A stretch of DNA of 62,497 nucleotides, from contig JAXHTH010000108.1 in assembly GCA_034211115.1 (NCBI GenBank), positions 1-62,497 on the forward strand, in the 5' to 3' direction. Made by a program: the position numbers and the translations under genes. Source of the stretch: JAXHTH01 sp034211115. GTDB taxonomy: Bacteria; Planctomycetota; Phycisphaerae; Phycisphaerales; SM1A02. The notes below the pieces were generated by a model. That model was not told the DNA's origin and searched no databases. It was given only the letters and a program-made list of their open reading frames with translations. Below, piece by piece: positions 41,113 through 50,052 of this stretch; positions within the stretch are counted from its first letter, which is position 1; every line of letters begins with the position of its first letter.

Positions 41113-41783
41113 GCGATCGCCCTCCGCATCCGTGCCTGGCGCAGGCGGAAGCGCCACAGTCCGCGCCGCGCCAGATCGTGGAGGCGTCCGAGGCCCGCGC
41201 CCGCTGGAATCCCGAGCAGGGCGACGGACATGAGCGCCGCCAGCGCCGAGGCGCGCCCCAGCCAGAGATCCCAACGGCAGGAATCCCACTGAAGCGTGAG
41301 ATCCAGTGACGGAATCGATCGCGCCAGCCACGGGAGCAGCAGCGTGTCGATCGAGAGCATGGGCAGAACGACGAGGGCAAAGACCAGCCAGGCCACGGGG
41401 CGACGCCAGTGCGACAGCCCGGCCTTCAGCCACATCCCCAGCGCGAGGGGAAGCACGCCGAACGAAAGGACGGCGAGGACCGTCATCTCCGGGCGGGACG
41501 GCTCGATGTCCCCGCGCATGAAGGCATCGCCGAACTGCACGCACCCCACGAGCGCGAGGACGGTGAACGCGACGAGCAGGCCGAGCTGGGCGACGAGGAC
41601 GGCCAGCGAGACCATCAATCGCTTGCCCGATCGGTAGCGCCGCGGCAGAGGATGTCGGCGGCGCACCGCGCACGTCCCGCAGCGGGGGCAGACGATCAGG
41701 GGCAGGCCGTACCGCGGCTCGCGCCGCGCGCGGATCCGCGCCAGGTCCGATCCGCAGTTCGTGCAGAGGTGACTGATCGCCAT
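41109..41783 (-). CDS. Zinc-ribbon membrane protein (paralogue B)
   Basis: A 224-aa protein with an N-terminal zinc ribbon (CTNCGSDLARI ... CPRCGTCAV) and about four membrane helices, ending in a basic amphipathic tail (RFRLRQARMRRAIA). It shares the ribbon-then-membrane plan with the next gene, with which it overlaps by the ATGA of its stop and the next start, so a duplicated pair acting together is plausible. Function unknown. Confidence 0.72.
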   Translation of the reverse strand: MAISHLCTNCGSDLARIRARREPRYGLPLIVCPRCGTCAVRRRHPLPRRYRSGKRLMVSLAVLVAQLGLLVAFTVLALVGCVQFGDAFMRGDIEPSRPEMTVLAVLSFGVLPLALGMWLKAGLSHWRRPVAWLVFALVVLPMLSIDTLLLPWLARSIPSLDLTLQWDSCRWDLWLGRASALAALMSVALLGIPAGAGLGRLHDLARRGLWRFRLRQARMRRAIA

Positions 41784-41920
41784 GGTGGGATCTCGCCTTC
41801 GTCTGATCGCCTCCCGCGCGCGGAGAACGCGCCGCGGATCGGCGGCGGGACGCTTCCTTTTTCGGATCGTTCTCGCCGGGCTTTCAGTGTGAATCGGAGG
41901 ACCGGCTCACGGGGCGGAGG

Positions 41921-43894
41921 TCACGGCGCCGCGCCGAGGTGAACGGGGATGCGCCGGTCCGGCTCGTAGGTGCGGCGGGCGAGGACGTGCACCCCGTCCC
42001 AGACGATCGTCGTGTCGCGGGTGTAGTGGACGATGAGGCGGAGCTTGGCCCAGCCTTCCTCGCCGTTGCTGTGGAACACCGTGACAAACCGCCCCGGCCG
42101 GTCGGGATGCTGCATCGTGTGAAGCACCGCCTCGTCGGGCGCGTCGTACGTCTCCCCGCCCACGGTGAAGGAACGCTCGGTGACGGTGATCGGATCGGGG
42201 GAGCGCGCGATGAGGTCGGCGTGGCGGTTGATGGCCTCCTGGCCGATGAGCAGAAGATTCTCGCCTGATTCGGAGCCGGGGAACTGTTTGCAATAGGTCT
42301 CGACCTCCGGCCGCGTCTCGGCGGTGACGATGCGCACGCCGCCGGGTCCGAGGGTCCCGCCGATGAGGGGGACGATCTGCTCGGGCGGCAAAACGCGGTA
42401 GAGGTGGAACTGCGGATCGATCTCCATCCAGCGTCCGTGCTCGTCCTCGGTGAGCTGGAAGGGCGTGGTCCGGCCGGCGGGATAGTTGGTCCAGAACGCG
42501 GCGAGTTCCGCGCGGTCGTCGCTGGTCGGCGTGTGCGGGACGGTGTGCCCGCGCACCCAGCGATCGAAGAACGCCTCGATCGACATCTGATCGCCGCGGA
42601 TGGGGAAGTGGTCTTCGAAGGCGGCCTGGAGATCCGACCAGTCGGCGCGCCGGCCCATGTGCTCGGAGGCGAAGCGCCGCAGCGTCGCCCACATGTCCGA
42701 GCGATCCACCGAACCCAGGCCGGTGTGGCGGGTGAACTCGAGCATCATGAACAGGAACGCGCCCTTGTCGTAGCCGACGAAGCGATGCGATCCGCCGCCG
42801 GAGGGATCGGCGGAGCCGAACTCGTCGATCGGCGCGTTGTCCAGATGTTCCGGATCGGCCGAGAGCTTCATGAGGGTGGCCCGCCGATACTCGCGCCCGG
42901 CCTCCTCGCCGTCGTCGGCGATGCGGCGGTAGTAGTTGGCGCAATACGTCGTCAGCGCTTCGCACCAGTTGCCGTCGTCGGGATCGACGTAGACGCCGTT
43001 GCCCCACCAGTTGTGCACGAGCTCGTGATCGAGGAACCCGGGCATGAGCGAGCGCGGCGCCATCGCCACCACGCGCGGACCCAGCAGGGTGAATCCCGGA
43101 TACGCGAAGCCCGAGGAGAAGAAGTTCTCGACGATCGTGAACCGCTTGTACGGGAACGGGCCCAGCAGGGGCGTGTACAGATCGAGATACGCGCAGGCGG
43201 CATCGAGGAACATCTCGGCCAGATCCGCGTGCATCTCCGGCACGGACATGACGACCTCGACCGGTCCGTGCGGCGTCTGGTGCACGCGCCCCAGGAGCGT
43301 GTGCTGGTTGCCCGCGAGGGCGAGGCCGTCGATGGGGCGCGGCATGGCCCAGCTCCAGCGGGGCAGCTCGGGCGGCCCCTTGCCCACCGGCTCGCCGGAG
43401 GCGACGATCGCCCATCCCTCCAGAGGCCGCACGGAGAGGCTGAGGCGATGCAGGGCCGGGTGCCCGTCCTCGGACAGCGGCTGGGGATGCCAGGCCGAGC
43501 CGTCGGAGAGGAAGATCCCCGCCTCGCTGATGTGCGCCTCGACGGAGAAGTTGTGGACCTGCCCCGGCTTCTCGCCCGCCGCGACGTCGTCGGCGAACCG
43601 CGCCGCATACGTGAGCACGAGCGTTCCCGTCAGGTCGGGCACGCGCAACTCCAGCACGTCCACGCCGTCCCGATCCGAAGCGCGGCGATCGTACTTCACC
43701 GCCTTGTCGTTCAGCGTGACCTCGGTGAGCTGCGCATCCTCGGTGAGGCGCAGGCGCAGCTCGCCCCGGCCGATCAGTTCGAGCGTCGAGCGCACCGCGG
43801 CGGCGTTCCGTGACGGATCGAGGGCCACCTCCAGATGCTGGCTGTGTGCGTCGACGGCGGTGAGGAGAACGGTCGCCAGTGCGGTTGCAATCAT
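41921..43894 (-). CDS. M1-like zinc metallopeptidase, exported
   Basis: A 657-aa protein with a signal peptide (MIATALATVLLTAVDAHSQ). The N-terminal beta domain resembles that of M1 aminopeptidases; the catalytic domain has HELVHNWWGN at about 290-299 (HExxH) with a downstream Glu in NWCEALTTY as the third zinc ligand, and GYDKGAFLFMMLEF follows. The usual exopeptidase GAMEN motif is not obvious; in its place is FSSGFAYPGFTLLG, so the enzyme may be an M1 relative with different specificity. Its start is 9 bp from the stop of the large exported-protein gene at 43,904-45,952 upstream on the same strand, so the two are probably co-transcribed. Confidence 0.85.
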   Translation of the reverse strand: MIATALATVLLTAVDAHSQHLEVALDPSRNAAAVRSTLELIGRGELRLRLTEDAQLTEVTLNDKAVKYDRRASDRDGVDVLELRVPDLTGTLVLTYAARFADDVAAGEKPGQVHNFSVEAHISEAGIFLSDGSAWHPQPLSEDGHPALHRLSLSVRPLEGWAIVASGEPVGKGPPELPRWSWAMPRPIDGLALAGNQHTLLGRVHQTPHGPVEVVMSVPEMHADLAEMFLDAACAYLDLYTPLLGPFPYKRFTIVENFFSSGFAYPGFTLLGPRVVAMAPRSLMPGFLDHELVHNWWGNGVYVDPDDGNWCEALTTYCANYYRRIADDGEEAGREYRRATLMKLSADPEHLDNAPIDEFGSADPSGGGSHRFVGYDKGAFLFMMLEFTRHTGLGSVDRSDMWATLRRFASEHMGRRADWSDLQAAFEDHFPIRGDQMSIEAFFDRWVRGHTVPHTPTSDDRAELAAFWTNYPAGRTTPFQLTEDEHGRWMEIDPQFHLYRVLPPEQIVPLIGGTLGPGGVRIVTAETRPEVETYCKQFPGSESGENLLLIGQEAINRHADLIARSPDPITVTERSFTVGGETYDAPDEAVLHTMQHPDRPGRFVTVFHSNGEEGWAKLRLIVHYTRDTTIVWDGVHVLARRTYEPDRRIPVHLGAAP

Positions 43895-43903
43895 GGTCGT
43901 CTC

Positions 43904-45952
43904 TCAAGAGGTTCCGGACGGGCCGGGCGTGGGCGCGACCGGCTCGTACTTGGCGCGCAGGCTGAGGAGTTCCGCCCGCACGAGGGGTTCCTCGACCTGC
44001 TGAAGGTGATGCTCGATCAGGTCGAGCACGTAGGCGTCGCCGAACATCGACGCCAGCCGCGGGGCGAGGCGGCGAAGATCGATCGCCACGTTCGGGGGGC
44101 GGATCGTCGACGCCAGCAGCCGGGCCGTGTCTTCATCGCGCAGCACGCGAAGGCGGGCGCCCATGAGGTGCCAGAGCATGTCCCGGTCGCGCGCGTCGTG
44201 GGCGGGGGCGGCGCGAAAGGCGCGAAGGAACGCCGTCCGCTCGTTCTGGCGGAACAGCGGCCCCAGGGCGGGGCGGGCCGCCTCGGCCGCGAAGCCCCGA
44301 TCCTCCGCCACCCGCCAGAGCTGGACCGCGATGCTGTCACGGCCCAGCAGATCGAGGGCCGCGATGGCCGCGGCGAAGGTCTCCGCGCCCGCGTCGGCCT
44401 CGTCGCAGGCCCGCATCAGGGCCCGGGTCTGCTCGGTGACGTTGGTCCCGCCCGTCGGCCCGGGCCGGATGCGCTCCTTCCGCTGCGCCTCCGGTCTGGG
44501 CATCATCATGAGCGGATCACCCAGGGTGTTGACCTTCCAGGGTGCGGAGAACGGGTGCGGCCGGTAATGCCGGGCGCTGACGAGGAACGGGCCGTAGTTG
44601 CTGAAGCGAGTGACGAGTTCGCCGGGCGTGACGAAGGCGGCGAGGAACGGCTCGTCCATCGCGCCGACCATCGCGTAGGCCCCGCGGGCCCGCCACCGGC
44701 CGCCCACCGTGTGCGGATCCTCCGGCGTGTTGAACGCCCAACTGTGGATGAGATGCAGCGCGGCGGGTTCGTTGAGGATCGGCACGTCCTGTGGGTAGGC
44801 CCGGTCGCCGACAAGATCGAAGTAATCGGGCATGCCGCTGGTGTTCATGAGGATGACGTCGCTGCTCAGGCCGCCGCTCAGCAGGCTCTGCCAGGCGAGG
44901 GCGCGCATGTCGGCGCCCACGATGAGCCGGGCGTTGTATCCCGCCTCGATGAGCGCCCGCGCCGCGCCCGACGGCTCGAACGCGGCCCAGTGATCCGTCG
45001 TCGGGTACATGCTGATGAGCGAAGCATCCGTCCGGGGAAGAAACAGGCTGCACATCGCGGCGTAGGCGCAATAGACCTGATCGCCGAAGATCCAGCCGGT
45101 GACGGCGTAGCGCCGGCCGTCCTCGTGCCGGCCGATGAGATCGGTGATCGCGTAAGGCGGGCCGGGTTCCTGCGGCAGATTCAGGCGGGCGGAGCGCAGC
45201 ATCGGCTGGGCGCTTTCCGGCAGCAGGAGATTGGCCCGGCCGGCCACGGCGCGGCAGAGGGTGATGGTCTCGATCGCGTCACCCAGCTCGGCGTAGGGAA
45301 GTCCCAGCGCGGCGACGAACTGATCGATCCGCCGGCGAAGCGCTTCCGTCCGCTGTGCATTCAGCGTTTCGCCGGGCCGGCCGAACGGCTCGTCGATCCA
45401 CGCGATGGGCTGGCCCCGACCGGCGGCGAGGGCGACGGCGGCGGTCCACGCCGGGTCCTCGGCCGACGTCACCACCAGCCCCGGGGGGACGAACCGGGTC
45501 TTCTGCAGCGTTCCCACGATCGTGTCCGTGCCCGGCGTCCCGCCCCACATGCGCACGACGGCTTCCTGGATCCGCGCCTCCCGCGGCCGCTTCATCACCG
45601 CCGCGCTCACCCGCTCCCGCCGGATCACCTCCGCGGGTTGGAAGGCCCGGATGAACATCGGGGCGAGGTGATCGTCCTCGATGAGCACCGGCCAGCGCCC
45701 CTCGGGCGACCAGTTGCCGATCTCGTGCAGATACGTCGCCGCGTCCGGCACGAGCACCACGCGATCCACGAGCGGGAGGATCTGATCGACCTGATGCACG
45801 CGGACGCCGAGGGCGACCTGCCAGGTCGCCTGGACCCGCTGGCCCTCCGGTGGCGCCTCGCGCGGTCCGGGCACCTCCTGGGCCCGGGCGGGAGCGAGGA
45901 TGCCGAACACGGCGAGAAGGACACTCAATCGGCGGGAGCATGAATCAGGCAT
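43904..45952 (-). CDS. Large exported protein, possible peptidase relative
   Basis: A 682-aa protein with a signal peptide (MPDSCSRRLSVLLAVFGILA). I do not recognise the family with confidence. Several stretches, such as YAYAAMCSLFLPR, ADVILMNTSGMPDYF-like DVILMNTSGMPDYFD, HLIHSWAFNTP, ARGAYAMVGAMDEPFLAAF and VNTLGDPLMMMPRPE, recall C25/caspase-like exported proteins, where a GDP-L motif ends the catalytic region; no Cys-His pair is assured. The C-terminal third is helical. It is followed closely by the M1-like peptidase gene. Confidence 0.65.
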   Translation of the reverse strand: MPDSCSRRLSVLLAVFGILAPARAQEVPGPREAPPEGQRVQATWQVALGVRVHQVDQILPLVDRVVLVPDAATYLHEIGNWSPEGRWPVLIEDDHLAPMFIRAFQPAEVIRRERVSAAVMKRPREARIQEAVVRMWGGTPGTDTIVGTLQKTRFVPPGLVVTSAEDPAWTAAVALAAGRGQPIAWIDEPFGRPGETLNAQRTEALRRRIDQFVAALGLPYAELGDAIETITLCRAVAGRANLLLPESAQPMLRSARLNLPQEPGPPYAITDLIGRHEDGRRYAVTGWIFGDQVYCAYAAMCSLFLPRTDASLISMYPTTDHWAAFEPSGAARALIEAGYNARLIVGADMRALAWQSLLSGGLSSDVILMNTSGMPDYFDLVGDRAYPQDVPILNEPAALHLIHSWAFNTPEDPHTVGGRWRARGAYAMVGAMDEPFLAAFVTPGELVTRFSNYGPFLVSARHYRPHPFSAPWKVNTLGDPLMMMPRPEAQRKERIRPGPTGGTNVTEQTRALMRACDEADAGAETFAAAIAALDLLGRDSIAVQLWRVAEDRGFAAEAARPALGPLFRQNERTAFLRAFRAAPAHDARDRDMLWHLMGARLRVLRDEDTARLLASTIRPPNVAIDLRRLAPRLASMFGDAYVLDLIEHHLQQVEEPLVRAELLSLRAKYEPVAPTPGPSGTS

Positions 45953-45958
45953 GGCCTG

Positions 45959-45964
45959 ATTGTA
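45959..45964 (-). promoter_or_regulatory. Predicted -10 element (TACAAT) of the 43,904 gene
   Basis: CCCC-TACAAT on the minus strand ends 6 nt before the ATG at 45,952: a leaderless configuration. Confidence 0.5.
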
Positions 45965-46183
45965 GGGGCTGCCGCCGCGGGTCTGCTCGCCGCTCGCCGC
46001 CGCCGGGCGGGCGACGCGGAGCGGCTCGCGAGCCGTCGATGTGACCCGATCCGCCGGGCGGGTTGCGCAGTTGACGGTCGCGGGCCCGACCGCGAGCATG
46101 GGGCGGTCATCCGCTCCGGCGGGTGGGCCGGATGATCGCGGCCGGCCGCACGTCGCCGGTCCTGTTCTCGAGAGGAGCTGATC

Positions 46184-47755
46184 ATGAGCGGGCGGAAGCC
46201 GAATGGTGAGGGTGGGGAAGGGCATGAGTTCTGCTGCTGCACGGGCAGCCAACGGGCGGCGGGGGGCGGCCTGTCGCGCCGCGGCTTCCTCGGCGGCATG
46301 ACCGGGGCGGCCCTCGGCGGATCCGTTCTCGCCGGCCTGTCCTGGCCGGTCCCGGGCGCCTCAACCGCGGGAGTGCCGGCGCCGGCGCCGCGCCGGCCGC
46401 TCATCGTCAAGCCCGTCTTCGTCTATTCGCTGCCCCAGCGGCGCGCGCAGACGAGCTGGCGCGCCTGGGGCGGCATCCAGACGCAGGCCGATGCCGACGG
46501 CGAGGCCGCCCGCATCGGGGGCGAACTCGAGCGCCTCAGGGCCGAGGCCGACTTTCCGATGAAGACCCTGCCGCTGGCGCGCGTCACGCGTCCGGATCAG
46601 GTGGGAGCGCTTTCCGATGTCGCCGACGCCGATGTTCTGCTCGTCTATGCCGCGGGCGGCTGGACAGACCTCTACAACCGCCTCGCCGCCCTGAAGAAGA
46701 ACACGATCATCTTCGTGCGCCACAAGTCCGGTCCGCTGTACCTGTGGTACGAGATCATCAGCCCGCGCTTCCTCCGCCAGCACGGCGATGAACCGGCGGT
46801 GGAGGGGATCGATGACGAAGATGTCGTCGTCGACGAGCAGGCCGATCTGCTCTGGCGCCTCCGTGCCCTGTGCGGGCTGAAGAACACGATGGGGACGCGG
46901 ATCGTCGCCGTCGGCGGCCCGAGCGGATGGGCCTGTCCCGAGGCGCCGGCCCGCACGATCGAGCATTTCGGGTTCGACATCCGCACCGTCAGTTACGAGG
47001 AACTGGGCCGGCTGATCCGGGCGGCCCGCGCCGATGAGGAGGCGGTGAAGCTGGCCCGGCGCCGGGCCGCGGCCTATCTCGATGATCGCTCCGTCTCCCT
47101 GGAAACGAAGAAGAGCTGCGTCGAGAACTGCTTCCTGCTCGATCAGGTGTTCCGCGCCATCATGGCGGAAGCGGGCGCGAAGGCGATCACCGTCAATCAC
47201 TGCATGGGCACGATCATGCCCATCGCGGAAACCACCGCGTGCCTGACCCTGAGCACGCTCAACGACGACGGCTACCTCGCCTACTGCGAGTCGGATTTCG
47301 TCATCATTCCCGCAGGCGTGCTGCTGTCCAACATCTCCGGCCGGCCGGCGTTCCTCAACGATCCCACCTTCCCCCATCACGGCATCATGACGATGGCCCA
47401 CTGCACCGGCCCGCGGAAGATGGACGGGAAGACGCTCGAACCGGCGCGGATGGTCACGCATTTCGAGTCCGACTACGGGGCGGCCCCCAAGGTCGAGTTC
47501 CGCAGGGGACAGAAGGTGACCCTGCTCGATGCCGACTTCCGGTTCCAGAAATGGCTGGGCATGTGCGGCGAGATCGTGGACACGCCCTTCCTCCCCATCT
47601 GCCGCGCGCAGCTTGATGTGAGGTTCAACGCCGACACCGATGTGATCGCCGAGAAGATGCGCGGCTTCCACTGGATGCTCGCCTACGGCGATTACCTGAA
47701 GGAGGTCGCCTACGCGCTCAAGCGCACGAACGTGGCGTTTGAGAACCTGGGCTGA
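46184..47755 (+). CDS. Tat-exported protein with a fucose/arabinose-isomerase-like fold
   Basis: A 523-aa protein with a twin-arginine signal (LSRRGFLGGMTGAALGG) after a 28-residue lead with a CCC run. The body resembles the L-fucose/L-arabinose isomerase fold: an N-terminal Rossmann-like part (DVLLVYAAGGWTDLYNRLA, TIIFVRHKSGPL), a second part with TRIVAVGGPSGW and VNHCMGTIMPIAETTACLTL, and a C-terminal metal-site-like region (SDFVIIPAGVLLSNISGRPA, GIMTMAHCTGPRKM, THFESDYGAAPKVEF). Export of such a fold is unusual. A GAGAGGAG Shine-Dalgarno sequence supports the start. Confidence 0.78.
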   Translation: MSGRKPNGEGGEGHEFCCCTGSQRAAGGGLSRRGFLGGMTGAALGGSVLAGLSWPVPGASTAGVPAPAPRRPLIVKPVFVYSLPQRRAQTSWRAWGGIQTQADADGEAARIGGELERLRAEADFPMKTLPLARVTRPDQVGALSDVADADVLLVYAAGGWTDLYNRLAALKKNTIIFVRHKSGPLYLWYEIISPRFLRQHGDEPAVEGIDDEDVVVDEQADLLWRLRALCGLKNTMGTRIVAVGGPSGWACPEAPARTIEHFGFDIRTVSYEELGRLIRAARADEEAVKLARRRAAAYLDDRSVSLETKKSCVENCFLLDQVFRAIMAEAGAKAITVNHCMGTIMPIAETTACLTLSTLNDDGYLAYCESDFVIIPAGVLLSNISGRPAFLNDPTFPHHGIMTMAHCTGPRKMDGKTLEPARMVTHFESDYGAAPKVEFRRGQKVTLLDADFRFQKWLGMCGEIVDTPFLPICRAQLDVRFNADTDVIAEKMRGFHWMLAYGDYLKEVAYALKRTNVAFENLG

Positions 47756-47828
47756 TCGCCCGGCCGTTCGCGGCGGGGGTTTGCGTTTCGGCGCCGGCCG
47801 GGGCCGCGACGATCGTCCCGCTCGCCGC

Positions 47829-47834
47829 TAGGAT
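47829..47834 (+). promoter_or_regulatory. Predicted -10 element (TAGGAT) of pncA-pncB
   Basis: CCGC-TAGGAT ends 34 nt before the chosen pncA ATG at 47,869. Confidence 0.5.
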
Positions 47835-47868
47835 GGACGGGAACCTCTCCTCCGAGACGGGATACTCC

Positions 47869-48447
47869 ATGTCCGAACGGTTTCAACAAGGCGATACCCT
47901 GCTCGTCGTGGACGCCCAGCGGGATTTCTTCCCGGGCGGCGCGCTGGCGGTGCCCGAAGGCGATGCGATTCTGCCCGTGCTCAACCGATGGGCTGCGTCG
48001 GCGCGGGACGCCCACGTGCCCGTCTTCGCCTCGCGCGACTGGCATCCGCCCGGCCATGCGAGTTTCAGCACGCAGGGCGGGACCTGGCCGGAGCATTGCG
48101 TGCAACAGACGGGCGGGGCCGAGTTCCATCCCGATCTGAATCTCCCCAAAGGAACGATCATCATCAGCAAGGGAACCGACCCCGATCGGGATTCCTACTC
48201 GGCTTTCGACGGGACCGGCCTCGCCGCGCGCCTCCGCGAGGCGGGCGTGCGCCGGCTCTGGATGGGCGGGCTGGCCTTCGATGTCTGCGTCCGGGCCAGC
48301 GTGCTCGATGCCATCCGCGAGGGATTTGAGGTGCGCCTCATCCGCCCCGCCACCCGGGCCGTCAACGTTCAGCCCGACGACGGCGAGAAGGCGCTGGAGG
48401 AGATGCGCAGCGCCGGGGCCGTCATCGAGGAGGCGAGCGAACCCTGA
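47869..48447 (+). CDS. pncA: Nicotinamidase
   Basis: Hydrolyses nicotinamide to nicotinate in NAD salvage. The 192-aa isochorismatase-fold protein has the catalytic triad in place: Asp in LLVVDAQRDFFPGGAL, Lys in IIISKGTDPDRDSYSAFDG, and Cys in LAFDVCVRASVLDA. Metal ligands include the His of WHPPGHASF. An in-frame Met at 47,833 is passed over because it falls within the promoter element. The stop TGA is followed directly by ATG of pncB, so the two act as one salvage unit. Confidence 0.93.
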   Translation: MSERFQQGDTLLVVDAQRDFFPGGALAVPEGDAILPVLNRWAASARDAHVPVFASRDWHPPGHASFSTQGGTWPEHCVQQTGGAEFHPDLNLPKGTIIISKGTDPDRDSYSAFDGTGLAARLREAGVRRLWMGGLAFDVCVRASVLDAIREGFEVRLIRPATRAVNVQPDDGEKALEEMRSAGAVIEEASEP

Positions 48448-49803
48448 ATGAGTCATTCCATGCACGGCTACGCCGACTTCGCACTGTTCACCGACCTCTA
48501 CGAACTGACGATGGTGCAGGCGTACGTCGAGCAGGGCATGGGCGAGGTCGCGGTGTTCGATCTGTTCTGCCGCGACCTGCCGCCGCAGCGCAATTACCTG
48601 CTCGCCTGCGGGCTCGATGATGCGCTGTCCTATCTCAAGCAGGTGCGGTTCTCACCGGAGGCGATCGACTATCTTCGCGGGCACGGCGCGTTCGGCGAGT
48701 CGTTCCTCCAGTGGCTGCGATCCTTCCGCTTCACGGGCGAGGTGCGCGCGGTGCCGGAAGGCACGCCGGTGTTCGGGAATGAACCGATCCTCGAGGTCAT
48801 CGCGCCGCTCCCCGAGGCGCAGCTCGTCGAGCCGGCCCTGCTCAATCAGGTCACGTTCCAGACCGTGCTGGCGTCGAAGGCGGCGCGTGTGGTCGCCGCC
48901 GCGGGCGGGCGCGGCGTGGTGGATTTCGGCATGCGCCGCATGCACGGCGTGGATGCGGCGATGAAGGCGGCGCGCGCCTTTCACATCGCCGGCGTCGACG
49001 CGACCTCCAATGTCCTCGCGGGCCGCCAGTATGGCGTCCCCATCTCCGGCACCATGGCCCACAGCTACATCGAGGCGCACGACGACGAACTCGGCGCGTT
49101 CCGCCGGTTTGCCGAGATTTACCCCGAAACGATCCTGCTCGTGGACACCTACGACACGCTGGAGGGCGTGCGGAAAGTCATCGCGCTGGCGCGCGAACTC
49201 GGCGAGGACTTCCGCGTCAAAGGCATCCGTCTCGACTCCGGCGACCTGGCGGATCTGGCCCGGCAATCACGGCGCCTCCTCGACGAAGCAGGTCTGAAGA
49301 GCGTGCAGATCTTCGCCAGCGGGGGGCTCGATGAGAACAGGATCTCCACGCTGCTGGCCGAGGGCGCCCCCATTGACGCCTTCGGCGTCGGCACGCGGAT
49401 GGGCGTCTCCACCGATGCCCCCGCCCTCGACAGCGCCTACAAGCTCGTCGCCTACGCCGGAGAAGGCCGCATGAAGCTCTCGGCCGAGAAGGCGACCCTC
49501 CCGGGGCGCAAACAGGTGTTCCGCGCCGGTGAGGGCGGCGATGAGATGCACGATGTCATCGCGCTGAGCGATGAGGAACTCGACGGCCGGCCGCTGCTGC
49601 GGACAGTGATGAAAGACGGCAAACGCCTCCCCGCCGGTCGGGAGGGCCTCGAGGCGATCCGCGACCGGGCGCAGCGCGAGATCGCGGAGCTTCCCGCGCG
49701 CCTCCGGGGGCTCGATCCCGCCGATCCGCCGTATCCCGTGCGTATTTCCGATCGACTCGAAGCGGCGCGCGATCATCTCCGCCGCACGCTGAGTGACAAG
49801 TGA
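48448..49803 (+). CDS. pncB: Nicotinate phosphoribosyltransferase
   Basis: Forms nicotinate mononucleotide from nicotinate and PRPP, the step after PncA in NAD salvage. The 451-aa protein keeps FTDLYELTMVQAYVEQGM, FGMRRMHGVDAAMKAARAF, ISGTMAHSYIEAHDDELGAF with the active-site His, TILLVDTYDTLEGV, and IRLDSGDLADLARQSR; DAFGVGTRMGVSTDAPALD closes the phosphate site. The start codon follows the pncA stop without a gap. An array starts at its stop codon. Confidence 0.96.
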   Translation: MSHSMHGYADFALFTDLYELTMVQAYVEQGMGEVAVFDLFCRDLPPQRNYLLACGLDDALSYLKQVRFSPEAIDYLRGHGAFGESFLQWLRSFRFTGEVRAVPEGTPVFGNEPILEVIAPLPEAQLVEPALLNQVTFQTVLASKAARVVAAAGGRGVVDFGMRRMHGVDAAMKAARAFHIAGVDATSNVLAGRQYGVPISGTMAHSYIEAHDDELGAFRRFAEIYPETILLVDTYDTLEGVRKVIALARELGEDFRVKGIRLDSGDLADLARQSRRLLDEAGLKSVQIFASGGLDENRISTLLAEGAPIDAFGVGTRMGVSTDAPALDSAYKLVAYAGEGRMKLSAEKATLPGRKQVFRAGEGGDEMHDVIALSDEELDGRPLLRTVMKDGKRLPAGREGLEAIRDRAQREIAELPARLRGLDPADPPYPVRISDRLEAARDHLRRTLSDK

Positions 49804-49870
49804 TCAGCGATAAGCGATGAGTGATCAGTGATCAGTGATCAGCCATCAGCCATCAGGGATCAGCGATCGG
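49801..49870. repeat. GATAAGC/GATCAGT array starting at the pncB stop
   Basis: About ten degenerate 6-8 bp units: GATCAGC, GATAAGC, GATGAGT, then four GATCAGT/GATCAGC, two CATCAGC, GATCAGC and GATCGGC. The TGA of pncB is inside the first unit. It is the longest uniform array in the window. Confidence 0.88.
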
Positions 49871-49871
49871 C

Positions 49872-49903
49872 GCTGAGTGCCCTCGAGGCCCGCGTGGCAA
49901 CGC
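49872..49903. repeat. 32-nt block shared with 20,021
   Basis: It matches 20,021-20,052 at 28 of 32 positions and again directly follows a GATAAGC-type array. Confidence 0.75.
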
Positions 49904-49950
49904 CGGGCCGCGCGCGGTGACGCGCGATCAGGAGGTGCCATGCCTCATCC

Positions 49951-49974
49951 GCGCGGCGGTGAAGCATGCCGCGC
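49951..49974. repeat. GC hairpin
   Basis: GCGCGGC pairs perfectly with GCCGCGC across a 10-nt loop. Confidence 0.5.
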
Positions 49975-49990
49975 GATTCTCGCGGGATCG

Positions 49991-50019
49991 CATGTTTCGG
50001 CCTGGCGCCGCGAAACATG
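49991..50019. repeat. CATGTTTCG hairpin
   Basis: CATGTTTCG (49,991-49,999) pairs perfectly with CGAAACATG (50,011-50,019) around an 11-nt loop. The GTTTCG core recalls the dispersed half-site but the rest differs. Confidence 0.5.
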
Positions 50020-50052
50020 GCGCCGGCGCCGTGAGAAGTCACTGGCCGGCGG

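Noticed and set aside
43835..45943. A 702-codon plus-strand frame opposite the 43,904 gene
   Set aside because: Antisense shadow; composition is Arg/Gly/Ala/Val-rich without motifs, whereas the minus-strand frame has a signal peptide and promoter.
49801..49870. Possible CRISPR array
   Set aside because: Units are 6-8 bp with no spacers and no cas genes are present; it is a simple degenerate tandem repeat.
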